Assembly (NCBI GenBank): GCA_000161975.1
Contig: GG688422.1
Coordinates: forward strand, 803,824 to 867,823
Direction of reading: 5' to 3'
Source of the DNA: Eubacterium saphenum ATCC 49989
GTDB taxonomy: Bacteria; Bacillota; Clostridia; Peptostreptococcales; Anaerovoracaceae
Length of the DNA stretch: 64,000 nucleotides
Shown: positions 18,206 through 25,371 of the stretch, one piece after another
How positions within the stretch are numbered: position 1 is the first letter of the stretch
How the letters are laid out: every line of letters starts with the position of its first letter
The notes under the pieces: model-generated
The model's database searches: none
Told to the model about the DNA's origin: nothing
What the model saw: the letters and a program-made list of their open reading frames with translations, nothing else
Made by a program: the position numbers and the translations under genes

Positions 18206-18271
18206 ATGAAGAATGAAACTCTTTGCAATTGTTTTTGGTTTAGAATAGGAGGGAAACGATGGAGAACGTAA
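18206..18271 (+). CDS. Leader ORF overlapping the start of nhaC copy 1 (21 aa)
   Basis: ATG behind AAAGGAGGG encodes MKNETLCNCFWFRIGGKRWRT and stops 13 bases inside nhaC (nhaC start 18259). The nhaC ribosome binding site lies inside this ORF, so translating it would control access to the antiporter start. The same leader occurs before nhaC copy 2 with only four base changes in 57. A second, overlapping reading frame (18213-18248, MKLFAIVFGLE) ends right at the nhaC ribosome binding site and could be the functional one instead. Confidence 0.45.
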   Translation: MKNETLCNCFWFRIGGKRWRT

Positions 18272-19710
18272 ATGCTGAAAAGCAAGTAAAAAAACCGAGT
18301 TTGCCGGTTGCTATCTTACCGTTTGTATTTCTGATAGTGTGCATGCTTGTTGGAACGCTAAAGTTTGAAGCGCCTGCACAGCTTTCATTGATCGTAGGCA
18401 TAGCATTTACCGCATTAATAGGAAAGAGCTTGGGTTATTCGTGGGGCGATATTGAAAAGGCTATGATAGAGACGAATAAGCTGGGAATGCAGGCGAATTT
18501 CATAATGCTGATAGTTGGATGTTTGATAGGCTCGTGGATACTCGGTGGTGTAGTTCCGGGGCTTATTTATTATGGACTTAAATTATTTACACCTAAAGTA
18601 TTTTTAGTAGTATTGCCCGTTATGTGTGCTATCATTTCGGTTTCTACAGGAAGTGCATGGACTACTGCAGGAACAATGGGTACAGCGGCTATGGGAATAG
18701 GAATAGGTATGGGAATCCCTGCGCCGATAGTTGCCGGAGCAGTTGTAACAGGAGCTTCTTTCGGTGATAAGCTGTCACCTTTATCGGACAGTACGAACTT
18801 GGCCGCAGCTACTGCGCAGGCAGGGTTGTTCGATCACGTAAGACATATGTTGAAAACCACCATACCTTCGTTTTTGATAGCGCTCATCATATACGGGATT
18901 ATCAGTACCACGTTGGATGCCAACGCAGGAGATCCTGAAGCGATAAACAAGCTTACCACGGTAATAGATGCAAACTTTAAGATCAGTCCGATAATTTTTA
19001 TCCCACCGGTAATAATCATCTTGATGATCGGGCTAAAGGTGCCACCGGTGCCCGGCATGCTTGTGGGCGTTATAGCAGGTATAGCGATGTGCTTTTATCA
19101 AGGAGCAGATGTTGGAACCATTTTAACCACACTTTACTCAGGACCTACCATAGAGACCAAGAATGAAGTGGTAGACAAGCTATTGGCTAGAGGTGGATTG
19201 TTATTCATGATGGAGACCATCTCGCTCGTAATATGTGCTTTGTCCTTCGGCGGAGCCATAAAGGCGATAGGGGCTGTAGATACGATAATCGAAACCATAT
19301 TAAAGCATGTAAGGAGAAGAGGAAGTATTATCGCTACAAATGTCGTTATGTCAATATTCTGTAACTTCGCTGCGGCAGATCAATACATGTCAATAGTAAT
19401 ACCCGGACAAATGTACAAGAAAGTATACAAGCAGTTAAATATGGCGCCTGAAAACCTCTCAAGAACACTTGAAGATGCCGGTACGCTTACATCAGGATTG
19501 GTACCGTGGTCTACATGCGGCGCAGTATATTTGGCAACGCTCAACGTAAGTGCATTTGCATACGGAAGATATCACTTAATAGGAATAATCAATCCTATAA
19601 TAGCTATAATCTATGCATATGCAGGTATCTTCTTAAATCCTTTGGATAAGAGCAAGCCTATTAAAACAAGACTTACAGATGAAGACATCGCAGAAATGGA
19701 TAAAGCATAA
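18259..19710 (+). CDS. nhaC: NhaC family Na+/H+ antiporter, copy 1
   Basis: 483 residues with about eleven to twelve membrane segments. Family features include GASFGDKLSPLSDSTNLAA and NFAAADQYMSIVIPGQMY, characteristic of NhaC antiporters that exchange cytoplasmic Na+ (or, in some members, malate/lactate or arginine/ornithine type substrates) for protons. ATG 18259 follows AGGAGGGAAACG, which is embedded in the leader ORF. A second copy, 2401 bases downstream, is about 95% identical by eye at protein level. A terminator follows at 19786. Which ion or organic substrate is moved cannot be read from sequence. Confidence 0.93.
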   Translation: MENVNAEKQVKKPSLPVAILPFVFLIVCMLVGTLKFEAPAQLSLIVGIAFTALIGKSLGYSWGDIEKAMIETNKLGMQANFIMLIVGCLIGSWILGGVVPGLIYYGLKLFTPKVFLVVLPVMCAIISVSTGSAWTTAGTMGTAAMGIGIGMGIPAPIVAGAVVTGASFGDKLSPLSDSTNLAAATAQAGLFDHVRHMLKTTIPSFLIALIIYGIISTTLDANAGDPEAINKLTTVIDANFKISPIIFIPPVIIILMIGLKVPPVPGMLVGVIAGIAMCFYQGADVGTILTTLYSGPTIETKNEVVDKLLARGGLLFMMETISLVICALSFGGAIKAIGAVDTIIETILKHVRRRGSIIATNVVMSIFCNFAAADQYMSIVIPGQMYKKVYKQLNMAPENLSRTLEDAGTLTSGLVPWSTCGAVYLATLNVSAFAYGRYHLIGIINPIIAIIYAYAGIFLNPLDKSKPIKTRLTDEDIAEMDKA

Positions 19711-19785
19711 GCAGCATAATATTTATATTGACAATTAATGTTTATTATCGTTGACAGTAAAGTCATAGGTTAAAGGACATAAAAG

Positions 19786-19822
19786 ACGCCCTTCTCTTAA
19801 TACAGCGCGGAGGGCGTTTTTA
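19786..19822 (+). terminator. Terminator after nhaC copy 1
   Basis: ACGCCCT / AGGGCGT stem with an 18-base loop, followed by TTTTT. The preceding ~75 bases are nearly the same after nhaC copy 2. Confidence 0.8.
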
Positions 19823-19950
19823 CTTTATGAGAAATTTATAGTACAAGTTTTTGAATTATAAAAATTTATAGCGCAAGTTTTTGCGTTTTTCTACTCTATA
19901 AAAAAATACAGTTTGAATTTTTATGTGATTTTGAAGTACAGGTTTTAAAA
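19822..19950. repeat. Dispersed palindromic intergenic repeat, copy 1
   Basis: Contains TTTATAGCGCAAGTTTTTGCG, then CTCTATAAAAAAATACAG, TTGAATTTTTATGTG and TTTTGAAGTACAGGTTTTAAAA. The same modules recur at 22222-22282, 22861-23000 and 25191-25291. The core is a hairpin, TATAGCGCAA facing TTGCGCTATA in the better copies. Confidence 0.75.
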
Positions 19951-20131
19951 GTGCTGGGATGCCTGTCATACGGTGACAAATCATGAGTTTAGAGGACAAG
20001 GCGTAGCAAAAGCGTTGGAGGATGAGCTTGCTAAATACGCAAGAGAGGAAGGTGTAAAGGTGATTCCTTCGTGTTATTACGTGCAAAGAAAATTTTCAGA
20101 AAACGAAATTTATAACGATATCACATTATAA
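19949..20131 (+). pseudogene. Truncated second copy of the GNAT acetyltransferase
   Basis: Open frame reading CWDACHTVTNHEFRGQGVAK ... YVQRKFSENEIYNDITL with a TAA at 20129-20131. It matches the C-terminal ~60 residues of the gene at 17212 but has lost the first ~33 residues; an in-frame stop lies directly upstream and there is no start codon. The palindromic repeat (copy 1) occupies the place of the missing 5' part, so the break point is the repeat end. Confidence 0.85.
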
Positions 20132-20416
20132 AACCTATGAATGAACAATAAATTACCGAAAATTATGTCGGTTTTGTTTGCAAGGTGAAATAATATTTTT
20201 TGTTCTTCCCGCTTTTGAACTTGTGTTATTGAACTATTTGCTTTGATTTTGCGGGAGGGGGAGGTTAAAATTTTGTACTTTTTGAAGATGCGAAAGCACA
20301 AAATTTTGATTAAACATAACCGATATATTATAATGTAGTTGATATAATTGCGCATATATTTACAAGTTGCTTTTATTTAGATGTATATTAGGGGGCACTG
20401 ATGTGCTTGGTGTCTC

Positions 20417-20513
20417 TGTGAAAAAGTTGCAATAGAAATATTGGTATCTTTAGTTTTAATTTCAGGAGATTTTCTTCTCGGAAGTGGTTTATAGAGGCAT
20501 ATTGTTTCTGTAA
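20417..20513 (+). pseudogene. Relic of the small membrane ORF (second duplication unit)
   Basis: Frame EKVAIEILVSLVLISGDFLL matches the start of the ORF at 17843 and then stops; the next matching bases (CATATTGTTTCTG) correspond to its 3' end, so about 170 bases have been deleted. There is no start codon. The rest of 20132-20606 is diverged intergenic sequence with no gene. Confidence 0.6.
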
Positions 20514-20606
20514 TCTTTGTTTTAAAATTTGTGTAAATACAAAATATTGCGCATCAAGAGTGCACGTAAATTTATAGCTGAGAGTAATAGTAGATGAGGG
20601 TGTTAC

Positions 20607-20690
20607 ATGAAGAATGAAACTCTTTGCAATTGTCTTTGGTTTAGAACAGGAGGGAAAGAATGGAAAATGCAAATGCGGAGAAGCAAGTGA
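20607..20690 (+). CDS. Leader ORF overlapping the start of nhaC copy 2 (27 aa)
   Basis: ATG behind GATGAGGG encodes MKNETLCNCLWFRTGGKEWK and runs 31 bases into nhaC copy 2 (start 20660). The first 16 codons match the leader before copy 1 apart from F/L and I/T changes. As in copy 1, the nhaC ribosome binding site AGGAGGG lies inside the leader. Confidence 0.45.
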   Translation: MKNETLCNCLWFRTGGKEWKMQMRRSK

Positions 20691-22111
20691 AGAAACCCAG
20701 TTTGTCGATAGCCATGTTGCCGTTTGTGTTTTTGATAGGGTGTATGCTTGTGGGTACGCTGAAATTCGAAGCACCGGCACAAATTTCGTTAATTGTGGGG
20801 ATAGCATTCACCGCACTTATTGGTAAGAGCTTAGGCTATTCGTGGGGCGATATTGAAAAGTCTATGATAGAGACCAATAAGCTCGGTATGCAAGCAAATT
20901 TCATAATGCTAATAGTAGGATGTTTGATAGGCTCGTGGATACTGGGAGGTGTAGTGCCCGGACTCATATATTATGGACTTAAATTGTTTACGCCTAAGGT
21001 ATTTTTAGTAGTATTGCCCGTTATGTGTGCGGTAATTTCGATTTCTATAGGCAGTTCATGGGCGACAGCGGGCACAATGGGTACAGCAGCTATGGGAATA
21101 GGAATAGGTATGGGTATACCTGCTCCGATAGTTGCAGGAGCTGTTGTAACGGGAGCATCTTTCGGTGATAAGCTTTCGCCTTTATCAGACAGTACGAATT
21201 TAGCGGCAGCTACTGCTCAAGCAGGATTATTCGATCACGTAAGGCATATGTTAAAAACTACAGTGCCGTCATTCCTCTTGGCACTGGTTGTATACGGAAT
21301 CATCAGTACTACGCTCGATGCTAATGCAGGAAATCCTGAAGTAATAGAAAAGCTTACATCGGTGATAGATGCTAACTTTAAAATTAGCCCGCTAATATTC
21401 ATACCACCGGTGATAATAATCTTGATGATAGGACTCAAGGTGCCTCCGGTACCAGGCATGTTGGTAGGTGTAATAGCCGGAGTAGTTATGTGCTTCTATC
21501 AGGGAGCAGATGTTGGGACTATAGTATCTACACTTTATCAAGGACCGACTATCGAAACTAAGAATGAAATGGTAGACAAACTGTTAGCAAGAGGTGGATT
21601 GCTGTTTATGATGGAGACGATATCGCTGGTAATATGTGCACTGTCGTTTGGTGGAGCCATAAAGGCAATAGGAGCTGTAGATACGATAATTGAAACCATA
21701 TTAAAGCATGTAAGACGAAGAGGAAGCATTATAGCGACAAATGTTGTTATGTCAATATTCTGTAACTTCGCTGCGGCAGATCAATACATGTCAATAGTAA
21801 TACCCGGACAAATGTACAAGAAGGTGTATAAGCAGTTAAATATGGCGCCTGAAAATCTTTCAAGAACGCTTGAAGATGCAGGTACACTTACATCAGGTTT
21901 GGTACCATGGTCTACATGTGGTGCGGTTTATTTGGCAACGCTTAACGTAAGTGCGTTTGCATATGGCAGATATCACTTAATAGGAATAATTAATCCTATA
22001 ATAGCTATAGTTTATGCATACGCAGGCATCTTCTTAAATCCTTTGGATAAGAGCAAGCCTATTAAAACAAGGCTTACAGATGAGGACATTGCAGAAATGG
22101 ATAAAGCATAA
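20660..22111 (+). CDS. nhaC: NhaC family Na+/H+ antiporter, copy 2
   Basis: 483 residues, same length as copy 1 with scattered conservative replacements (for example LPVAILPFVF to LSIAMLPFVF near the N-terminus). All family motifs are kept, so both genes look functional. At the DNA level the 5' part has diverged clearly, mostly at third positions, while stretches of the 3' part (around 21770-21830) are identical to copy 1. That pattern suggests partial gene conversion. ATG 20660 follows AGGAGGGAAAGA inside the leader ORF. Different expression or ion preference of the two copies is possible but not visible. Confidence 0.93.
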   Translation: MENANAEKQVKKPSLSIAMLPFVFLIGCMLVGTLKFEAPAQISLIVGIAFTALIGKSLGYSWGDIEKSMIETNKLGMQANFIMLIVGCLIGSWILGGVVPGLIYYGLKLFTPKVFLVVLPVMCAVISISIGSSWATAGTMGTAAMGIGIGMGIPAPIVAGAVVTGASFGDKLSPLSDSTNLAAATAQAGLFDHVRHMLKTTVPSFLLALVVYGIISTTLDANAGNPEVIEKLTSVIDANFKISPLIFIPPVIIILMIGLKVPPVPGMLVGVIAGVVMCFYQGADVGTIVSTLYQGPTIETKNEMVDKLLARGGLLFMMETISLVICALSFGGAIKAIGAVDTIIETILKHVRRRGSIIATNVVMSIFCNFAAADQYMSIVIPGQMYKKVYKQLNMAPENLSRTLEDAGTLTSGLVPWSTCGAVYLATLNVSAFAYGRYHLIGIINPIIAIVYAYAGIFLNPLDKSKPIKTRLTDEDIAEMDKA

Positions 22112-22186
22112 GCAGCATAATATTTATATTGACAATTAATGTCTATTATTGTTGACAGTAAAGTCATAGATTAAAGGACATAAAAA

Positions 22187-22222
22187 ACGCCCTTCACTGT
22201 ATGAAGTGTCGGGCGTTTTTTT
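22187..22222 (+). terminator. Terminator after nhaC copy 2
   Basis: ACGCCC / GGGCGT stem extended by CACT / AGTG across a small mismatch, then TTTTTTT. Confidence 0.8.
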
Positions 22223-22282
22223 CGCTCTATAAAAAAATACAGTCTGAATTTCCATGTGCTTTTGAATGACAAATTTTTAAAA
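22222..22282. repeat. Dispersed intergenic repeat, copy 2 (3' half only)
   Basis: CGCTCTATAAAAAAATACAG, CTGAATTTCCATGTGCTTTTG and AAATTTTTAAAAG match the 3' half of the repeat at 19822. The 5' arm of the palindrome is missing here. Confidence 0.65.
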
Positions 22283-22313
22283 GAAACAAAAAGATTTTTT
22301 AGTGCTTCAACTG

Positions 22314-22341
22314 TTGATTTTTTTTGTTCTAATGTTATACT
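22314..22341 (+). promoter_or_regulatory. Promoter block copy 1 (TTGATT - 16 bp - TATACT, extended -10)
   Basis: TTGATT at 22314-22319 and TATACT at 22336-22341 preceded by TGT, an extended -10. The surrounding ~60 bases (from AAAAGAAACAAAAAG onwards) are repeated almost exactly before the lipoprotein gene at 22996-23067. Confidence 0.65.
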
Positions 22342-22401
22342 TTTGTTACATCGTGAAGCGGTGGGCAATAGAATATAATTCTGTATAAGGGAGGTTTTAA
22401 A

Positions 22402-22797
22402 ATGAAAACATGGAAATTAGTATCAGGAATTCTATCAATTGTTTTGAGTATTTTTGTAATGTTTCAGTCAAGTGCAGCCGGACTTCTAAACGCCTTGGAT
22501 GGCGGTAAAGAGTCTAGCGGAACTGCCGGATTGTTTGTGGCATTTCTTATGATCGCCGGTGGAATTGTTTCGATTGCAGTTAGAAAAAAAATTAGTAATG
22601 GTGGCAATATTGCGCTAATAGTTATATTTGGACTCGCTGCATTGATTGGATTTGTAAGCGCAGCCGGAAAATTTAAGGATTTATATTTCTGGGCATCTTG
22701 GTGCTTGCTTTTAGCGGTTCTAGCCATTATCTGCATTATCAAAAATCGTAATAATACACCTAACGATATGGTTAATGAGGATTCTTCTAAAAGTTAA
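22402..22797 (+). CDS. Small membrane protein, paralogue A (131 aa)
   Basis: 131 residues with about four hydrophobic segments: an N-terminal one (KLVSGILSIVLSIFVMF), one at GLFVAFLMIAGGIVSIAV, one at IALIVIFGLAALIGFV and one near the C-terminus, ending in a polar tail DMVNEDSSKS. ATG 22402 follows AAGGGAGG. It is clearly homologous to the protein at 23608 (shared MK-WKLVSGILSI, AGGIVSIAV, and tail EDSSKS). The glycine-rich AGGIVSIA layout resembles small four-helix membrane proteins of unknown function in Firmicutes. Function unknown. Confidence 0.8.
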   Translation: MKTWKLVSGILSIVLSIFVMFQSSAAGLLNALDGGKESSGTAGLFVAFLMIAGGIVSIAVRKKISNGGNIALIVIFGLAALIGFVSAAGKFKDLYFWASWCLLLAVLAIICIIKNRNNTPNDMVNEDSSKS

Positions 22798-22826
22798 CTA
22801 TTTTGTTTAGCGGATTATTTCCTAAA

Positions 22827-22862
22827 AACGCTTTTCGCAGTATTGAGCGAAGGGCGTTTTTT
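22827..22862 (+). terminator. Terminator after membrane paralogue A
   Basis: AACGCTTTTCGC / GCGAAGGGCGTT stem with G-T pairs, loop AGTATTGA, then T6. Nearly the same hairpin follows paralogue B at 24067. Confidence 0.8.
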
Positions 22863-23000
22863 ACTTTATAAAAAATCATAGCGCAAATTTTTGCGTTTTT
22901 TTGCTCTATAAAAATTTATAGCGCAAGTTTTTTCATTTTTTTGCGCTATAAAAATACAGCCTGAATTTTTATGTGCTTCGGGAGTACAGATTTCTTAAAA
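22861..23000. repeat. Dispersed palindromic intergenic repeat, copy 3 (double)
   Basis: Two consecutive palindromic units (CATAGCGCAAATTTTTGCG and TTATAGCGCAAG ... TTGCGCTATAAAAATACAG), followed by CCTGAATTTTTATGTGCTTC and the GTACAGATTTCTTAAAAG tail. This is the most complete copy. Confidence 0.75.
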
Positions 23001-23040
23001 GGGAATAAAAGAAACAAAAAGATTTTTAGTGCTTCAAGTG

Positions 23041-23067
23041 TTGATTTTTTTGTTCTAATGTTATACT
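23041..23067 (+). promoter_or_regulatory. Promoter block copy 2 (TTGATT - 15 bp - TATACT, extended -10)
   Basis: Same block as at 22314 with one T fewer in the spacer; TGT before TATACT is kept. It drives the lipoprotein at 23097. Confidence 0.6.
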
Positions 23068-23096
23068 TTCGTTATATTGTAAAGGGGAGGTGTAAG

Positions 23097-23531
23097 ATGA
23101 AAAAGAAAATATTGATGATGTTTTGTGTGATGTTGCTGGCGGGTACACTTGCAGGTTGTGTTGATACTGAAGATACTTCTAAAAGCGAATCGAAACCTAA
23201 AAAAGAATCAACCGAAAAAGTTATTGTTAACAATGATTTTATTAAGGCGACGTACTTGGGAATGAAGAAAGAACTTGGACAGCCTGTGCTAGCTATGAAG
23301 ATAAAAAATAAAACAAATAAGGTAATTAGTGTCAGCATTAAAGATGGATCTATAGATGATACAATGGCACACTTTTTAGGTGGAGCAGATATACAGCCTA
23401 AAAAAACGTGGAATGATGTTTGGATCACAAAGAATTTCCCAAAGAAGAAGGTAGAGTTTAAGTTATCTATTTATGATAAGGATATTAACGAGCTGTCACG
23501 GACTAAGACCATAAAAATTAAAATGAAATAG
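23097..23531 (+). CDS. Small secreted lipoprotein (144 aa)
   Basis: 144 residues from ATG 23097 (GGGGAGGTG upstream). MKKKILMMFCVMLLAGTLAGC is a lipoprotein signal with lipobox LAGC; the mature chain starts at Cys 21 with a Ser/Lys/Glu-rich linker. The rest (VLAMKIKNKTNKVISVSIKD, then ...IQPKKTWNDVWI) looks like a small beta-sandwich of the kind found in DUF4352/DUF5067-type lipoproteins, an inference from pattern only. It is anchored to the outer face of the membrane. It lies between the two paralogous membrane proteins, each of which may be its partner. Confidence 0.8.
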   Translation: MKKKILMMFCVMLLAGTLAGCVDTEDTSKSESKPKKESTEKVIVNNDFIKATYLGMKKELGQPVLAMKIKNKTNKVISVSIKDGSIDDTMAHFLGGADIQPKKTWNDVWITKNFPKKKVEFKLSIYDKDINELSRTKTIKIKMK

Positions 23532-23607
23532 AATATCTAACGAGTGCTATTACAGGGGAAAAATTAGTGCCTTTTAGAATTTATTTTTGTATAAGAAAGG
23601 TTTTAAA

Positions 23608-24009
23608 ATGAAAGTATGGAAATTAGTATCAGGTATCCTATCAATTATTTGGAGTGGTTGGGTAATGCTTGGGGCAGGAGTAACCGGATTTTTAAGTGAC
23701 ATGGAAGGAAGTAAAGATGATGGTACTGCTGTAGTTGTTGTCGGATTTTTTGTGTCAATACTTATGGTCGCCGGTGGAATTGTTTCAATCGCAGTTAAAA
23801 ATAAAATAGATGAACGCAGCAACGGTGCACTCGCAGTTATCTTTGGCATTGCTGCACTTGTTGGGGTTACAGGGGGCAGCGAATCTGTCGCTTTAGATTT
23901 TGGGATAGTTTGGTGCTTGGCTTGTGCCGTAAATGCTGTTGTCTGTATTTTTCAAAATCGTAAAAACAAATCCAAGGATACGGACAAAGAGGATTCTTCT
24001 AAAAGTTAA
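23608..24009 (+). CDS. Small membrane protein, paralogue B (133 aa)
   Basis: 133 residues, four hydrophobic segments, polar C-terminal tail KDTDKEDSSKS. It matches paralogue A at 22402 in the first 14 residues, in ILMVAGGIVSIAVKNKI and at the C-terminus, with a diverged middle. ATG 23608 follows AAGAAAGG; the upstream TTG at 23587 is less likely since the ribosome binding site lies between the two. It probably arose by duplication with the repeat and promoter modules around it. Function unknown. Confidence 0.78.
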   Translation: MKVWKLVSGILSIIWSGWVMLGAGVTGFLSDMEGSKDDGTAVVVVGFFVSILMVAGGIVSIAVKNKIDERSNGALAVIFGIAALVGVTGGSESVALDFGIVWCLACAVNAVVCIFQNRKNKSKDTDKEDSSKS

Positions 24010-24066
24010 TAGTCTTGTTTAATATTTGCACAAAATTCAATTATGATTGCTATTAATTAAAAGAAA

Positions 24067-24102
24067 AACGCTTTCCGCAGTATTGAGCGAAGAGCGTTTT
24101 TT
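24067..24102 (+). terminator. Terminator after membrane paralogue B
   Basis: AACGCTTTCCGC / GCGAAGAGCGTT stem, loop AGTATTGA, then T6; a copy of the hairpin at 22827. Confidence 0.8.
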
Positions 24103-24220
24103 AATTTATATTGAAAATGTCGGTAATAGAGATATTTTTAAGAAAGGTAAATGCTCATAATAAGTGTAACTGATGTTAGAATAATAGTTAGAACATTTGT
24201 GAGAATAGTAAGGTATTAAA

Positions 24221-24478
24221 GTGGAGAAGTATAAAAATAAAATTAGAAAGTTTCTTGATATGGGGTATGGGATTTTTGTAGGGCTTGTAATGGCAAATCC
24301 ACCAACACTAGAGGAACCTAGAGTAGAAAGGATGTATTTTTTGCTTGCTTTATGCTTTGTGGATGCATATATAAATTCGAAAAATAAACGTCGAAGAAAT
24401 GTAAATATGGCAGTAATTGTTTTGCTTGCGATAGCAGTGGCATTAGTAAAGCTTTATGTTGTATATCATGCAAGTTAA
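24221..24478 (+). CDS. Small membrane protein (85 aa), hypothetical
   Basis: 85 residues, GTG start with a weak AAGG site. One hydrophobic stretch near residues 15-25 (GYGIFVGLVMA), a second near RMYFLLALCFVDAYI and a third MAVIVLLAIAVALVKLYVV, separated by the basic loop NSKNKRRRN. No family recognised. It stands alone between a terminator and a Fic pseudogene, so it may be a remnant or a very young gene; the predicted membrane topology is the main reason to keep it. Confidence 0.5.
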   Translation: MEKYKNKIRKFLDMGYGIFVGLVMANPPTLEEPRVERMYFLLALCFVDAYINSKNKRRRNVNMAVIVLLAIAVALVKLYVVYHAS

Positions 24479-24521
24479 TTATTAAATTGCCTGTTTGACA
24501 GAAGAAGGCACTGCGTGATAA

Positions 24522-25119
24522 CATTTGTTTATTCGTTTGAAAGGTGATATTGAGGTAAATACAAAACACCCGGAGAAATGCGGAAATCACAAAATTGGAT
24601 AGGTGGTTCGAAACAATTCACCCCTTTCTCGATGGTAAAGATAGGGTTGGAAGGCTCATAATTCCTCTTTATTTATTGGACAAGAATATGTTATCAAAAC
24701 CATGCTTTTATATATCGAATTTTTTTGAAAAGCATAGAACTGAATACTACGATGCACTCAATAGAGTCAGGCTAAACGATGACTTAATTGGCTGGGTAAA
24801 ATTTTTCTTAAGGGCGGTAATTGAAACTGCTAAGTCTGCTAAATTGAAATTTAAGCGTGTAACTATTTATGTTAAAGAAACGGAAGAGAAGGCATTAAAA
24901 CTGGGAGGGCGTTCGGAAAATATACTGAAAGTGTTGCGCTTATTTTATGATGAACCGGTTTTAGATAGTTCTACAATTACTAGTAAAACAGGAATATCAA
25001 AGGGAACGATCGACAGTATTCTCAAAAGATTTTACGAAAACAATATTTTAGGTGAACTTACGGGATATTCTAGGAATAGAGTTTTTGTTTTAGCGGAGTA
25101 TCTCAAAATCTTTATTTAA
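24522..25119 (+). pseudogene. Fic-domain protein, degenerate (frameshifts and internal deletion)
   Basis: The frame from 24595 reads RWFETIHPFLDGKDRVGRLI and continues through the typical Fic C-terminal half with a winged-helix end (TSKTGISKGTIDSILKRF). The Fic core motif HPFxxGNGRxxR is changed to HPFLDGKDRVGR, losing the Asn-Gly. Upstream, two other frames carry pieces of the N-terminal half: HLFIRLKGDIE (from 24522) and KTPGEMRKSQNWIGGS. Between GG and RWFET about 45 residues expected in the family are missing. No intact start exists. So this is a decayed AMP-transferase (Fic/DOC) gene; the 174-residue tail might still be expressed but should not be active. Confidence 0.85.
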
Positions 25120-25190
25120 AATCAGAGTTTAAATTTGCATACATAAACCATCCTAGGTTTGTTATTTATAAAAAGAACCGTAATTTATTT

Positions 25191-25291
25191 TTGTTTTATG
25201 AAAAATTTGTAGCGCAAGATTTTGCGTTTTTTTGCGCTATAAAAAAATATAGCCTGAATTTTTATGCGCTTTTGAAGTGCAGATTTCTAAA
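25191..25291. repeat. Dispersed palindromic intergenic repeat, copy 4
   Basis: TGTAGCGCAAGATTTTGCG, then TTTGCGCTATAAAAAAATA, GCCTGAATTTTTATGCGC and TTTTGAAGTGCAGATTTCTA. Lies between the Fic relic and the hicAB promoter. Confidence 0.75.
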
Positions 25292-25316
25292 ATAGGTAGA
25301 ATTTTTTTAATAGCCC

Positions 25317-25355
25317 TTGACTAAATATTGCATTATGCGTACAATATACGCATAA
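25317..25355 (+). promoter_or_regulatory. hicAB promoter with overlapping operator
   Basis: TTGACT (25317-25322), 17-bp spacer, TACAAT (25340-25345). A perfect 9-bp inverted repeat TTATGCGTA - CAATA - TACGCATAA (25333-25355) covers the -10 box, the expected place for autorepression by HicB, whose C-terminal DNA-binding domain would bind it. Confidence 0.8.
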
Positions 25356-25371
25356 ACCGATAGGAGGTGGC

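Noticed and set aside
17497..18258. A riboswitch (sodium or guanidine type) upstream of nhaC
   Set aside because: No recognisable riboswitch core; the conserved part is limited to the leader ORF.
20614..20826. 70-codon open frame MKLFAIVFGLEQEGK... over the start of nhaC copy 2
   Set aside because: Mostly a shadow of nhaC in another frame; in copy 1 the same frame stops after 11 codons. Kept only as an alternative leader frame.
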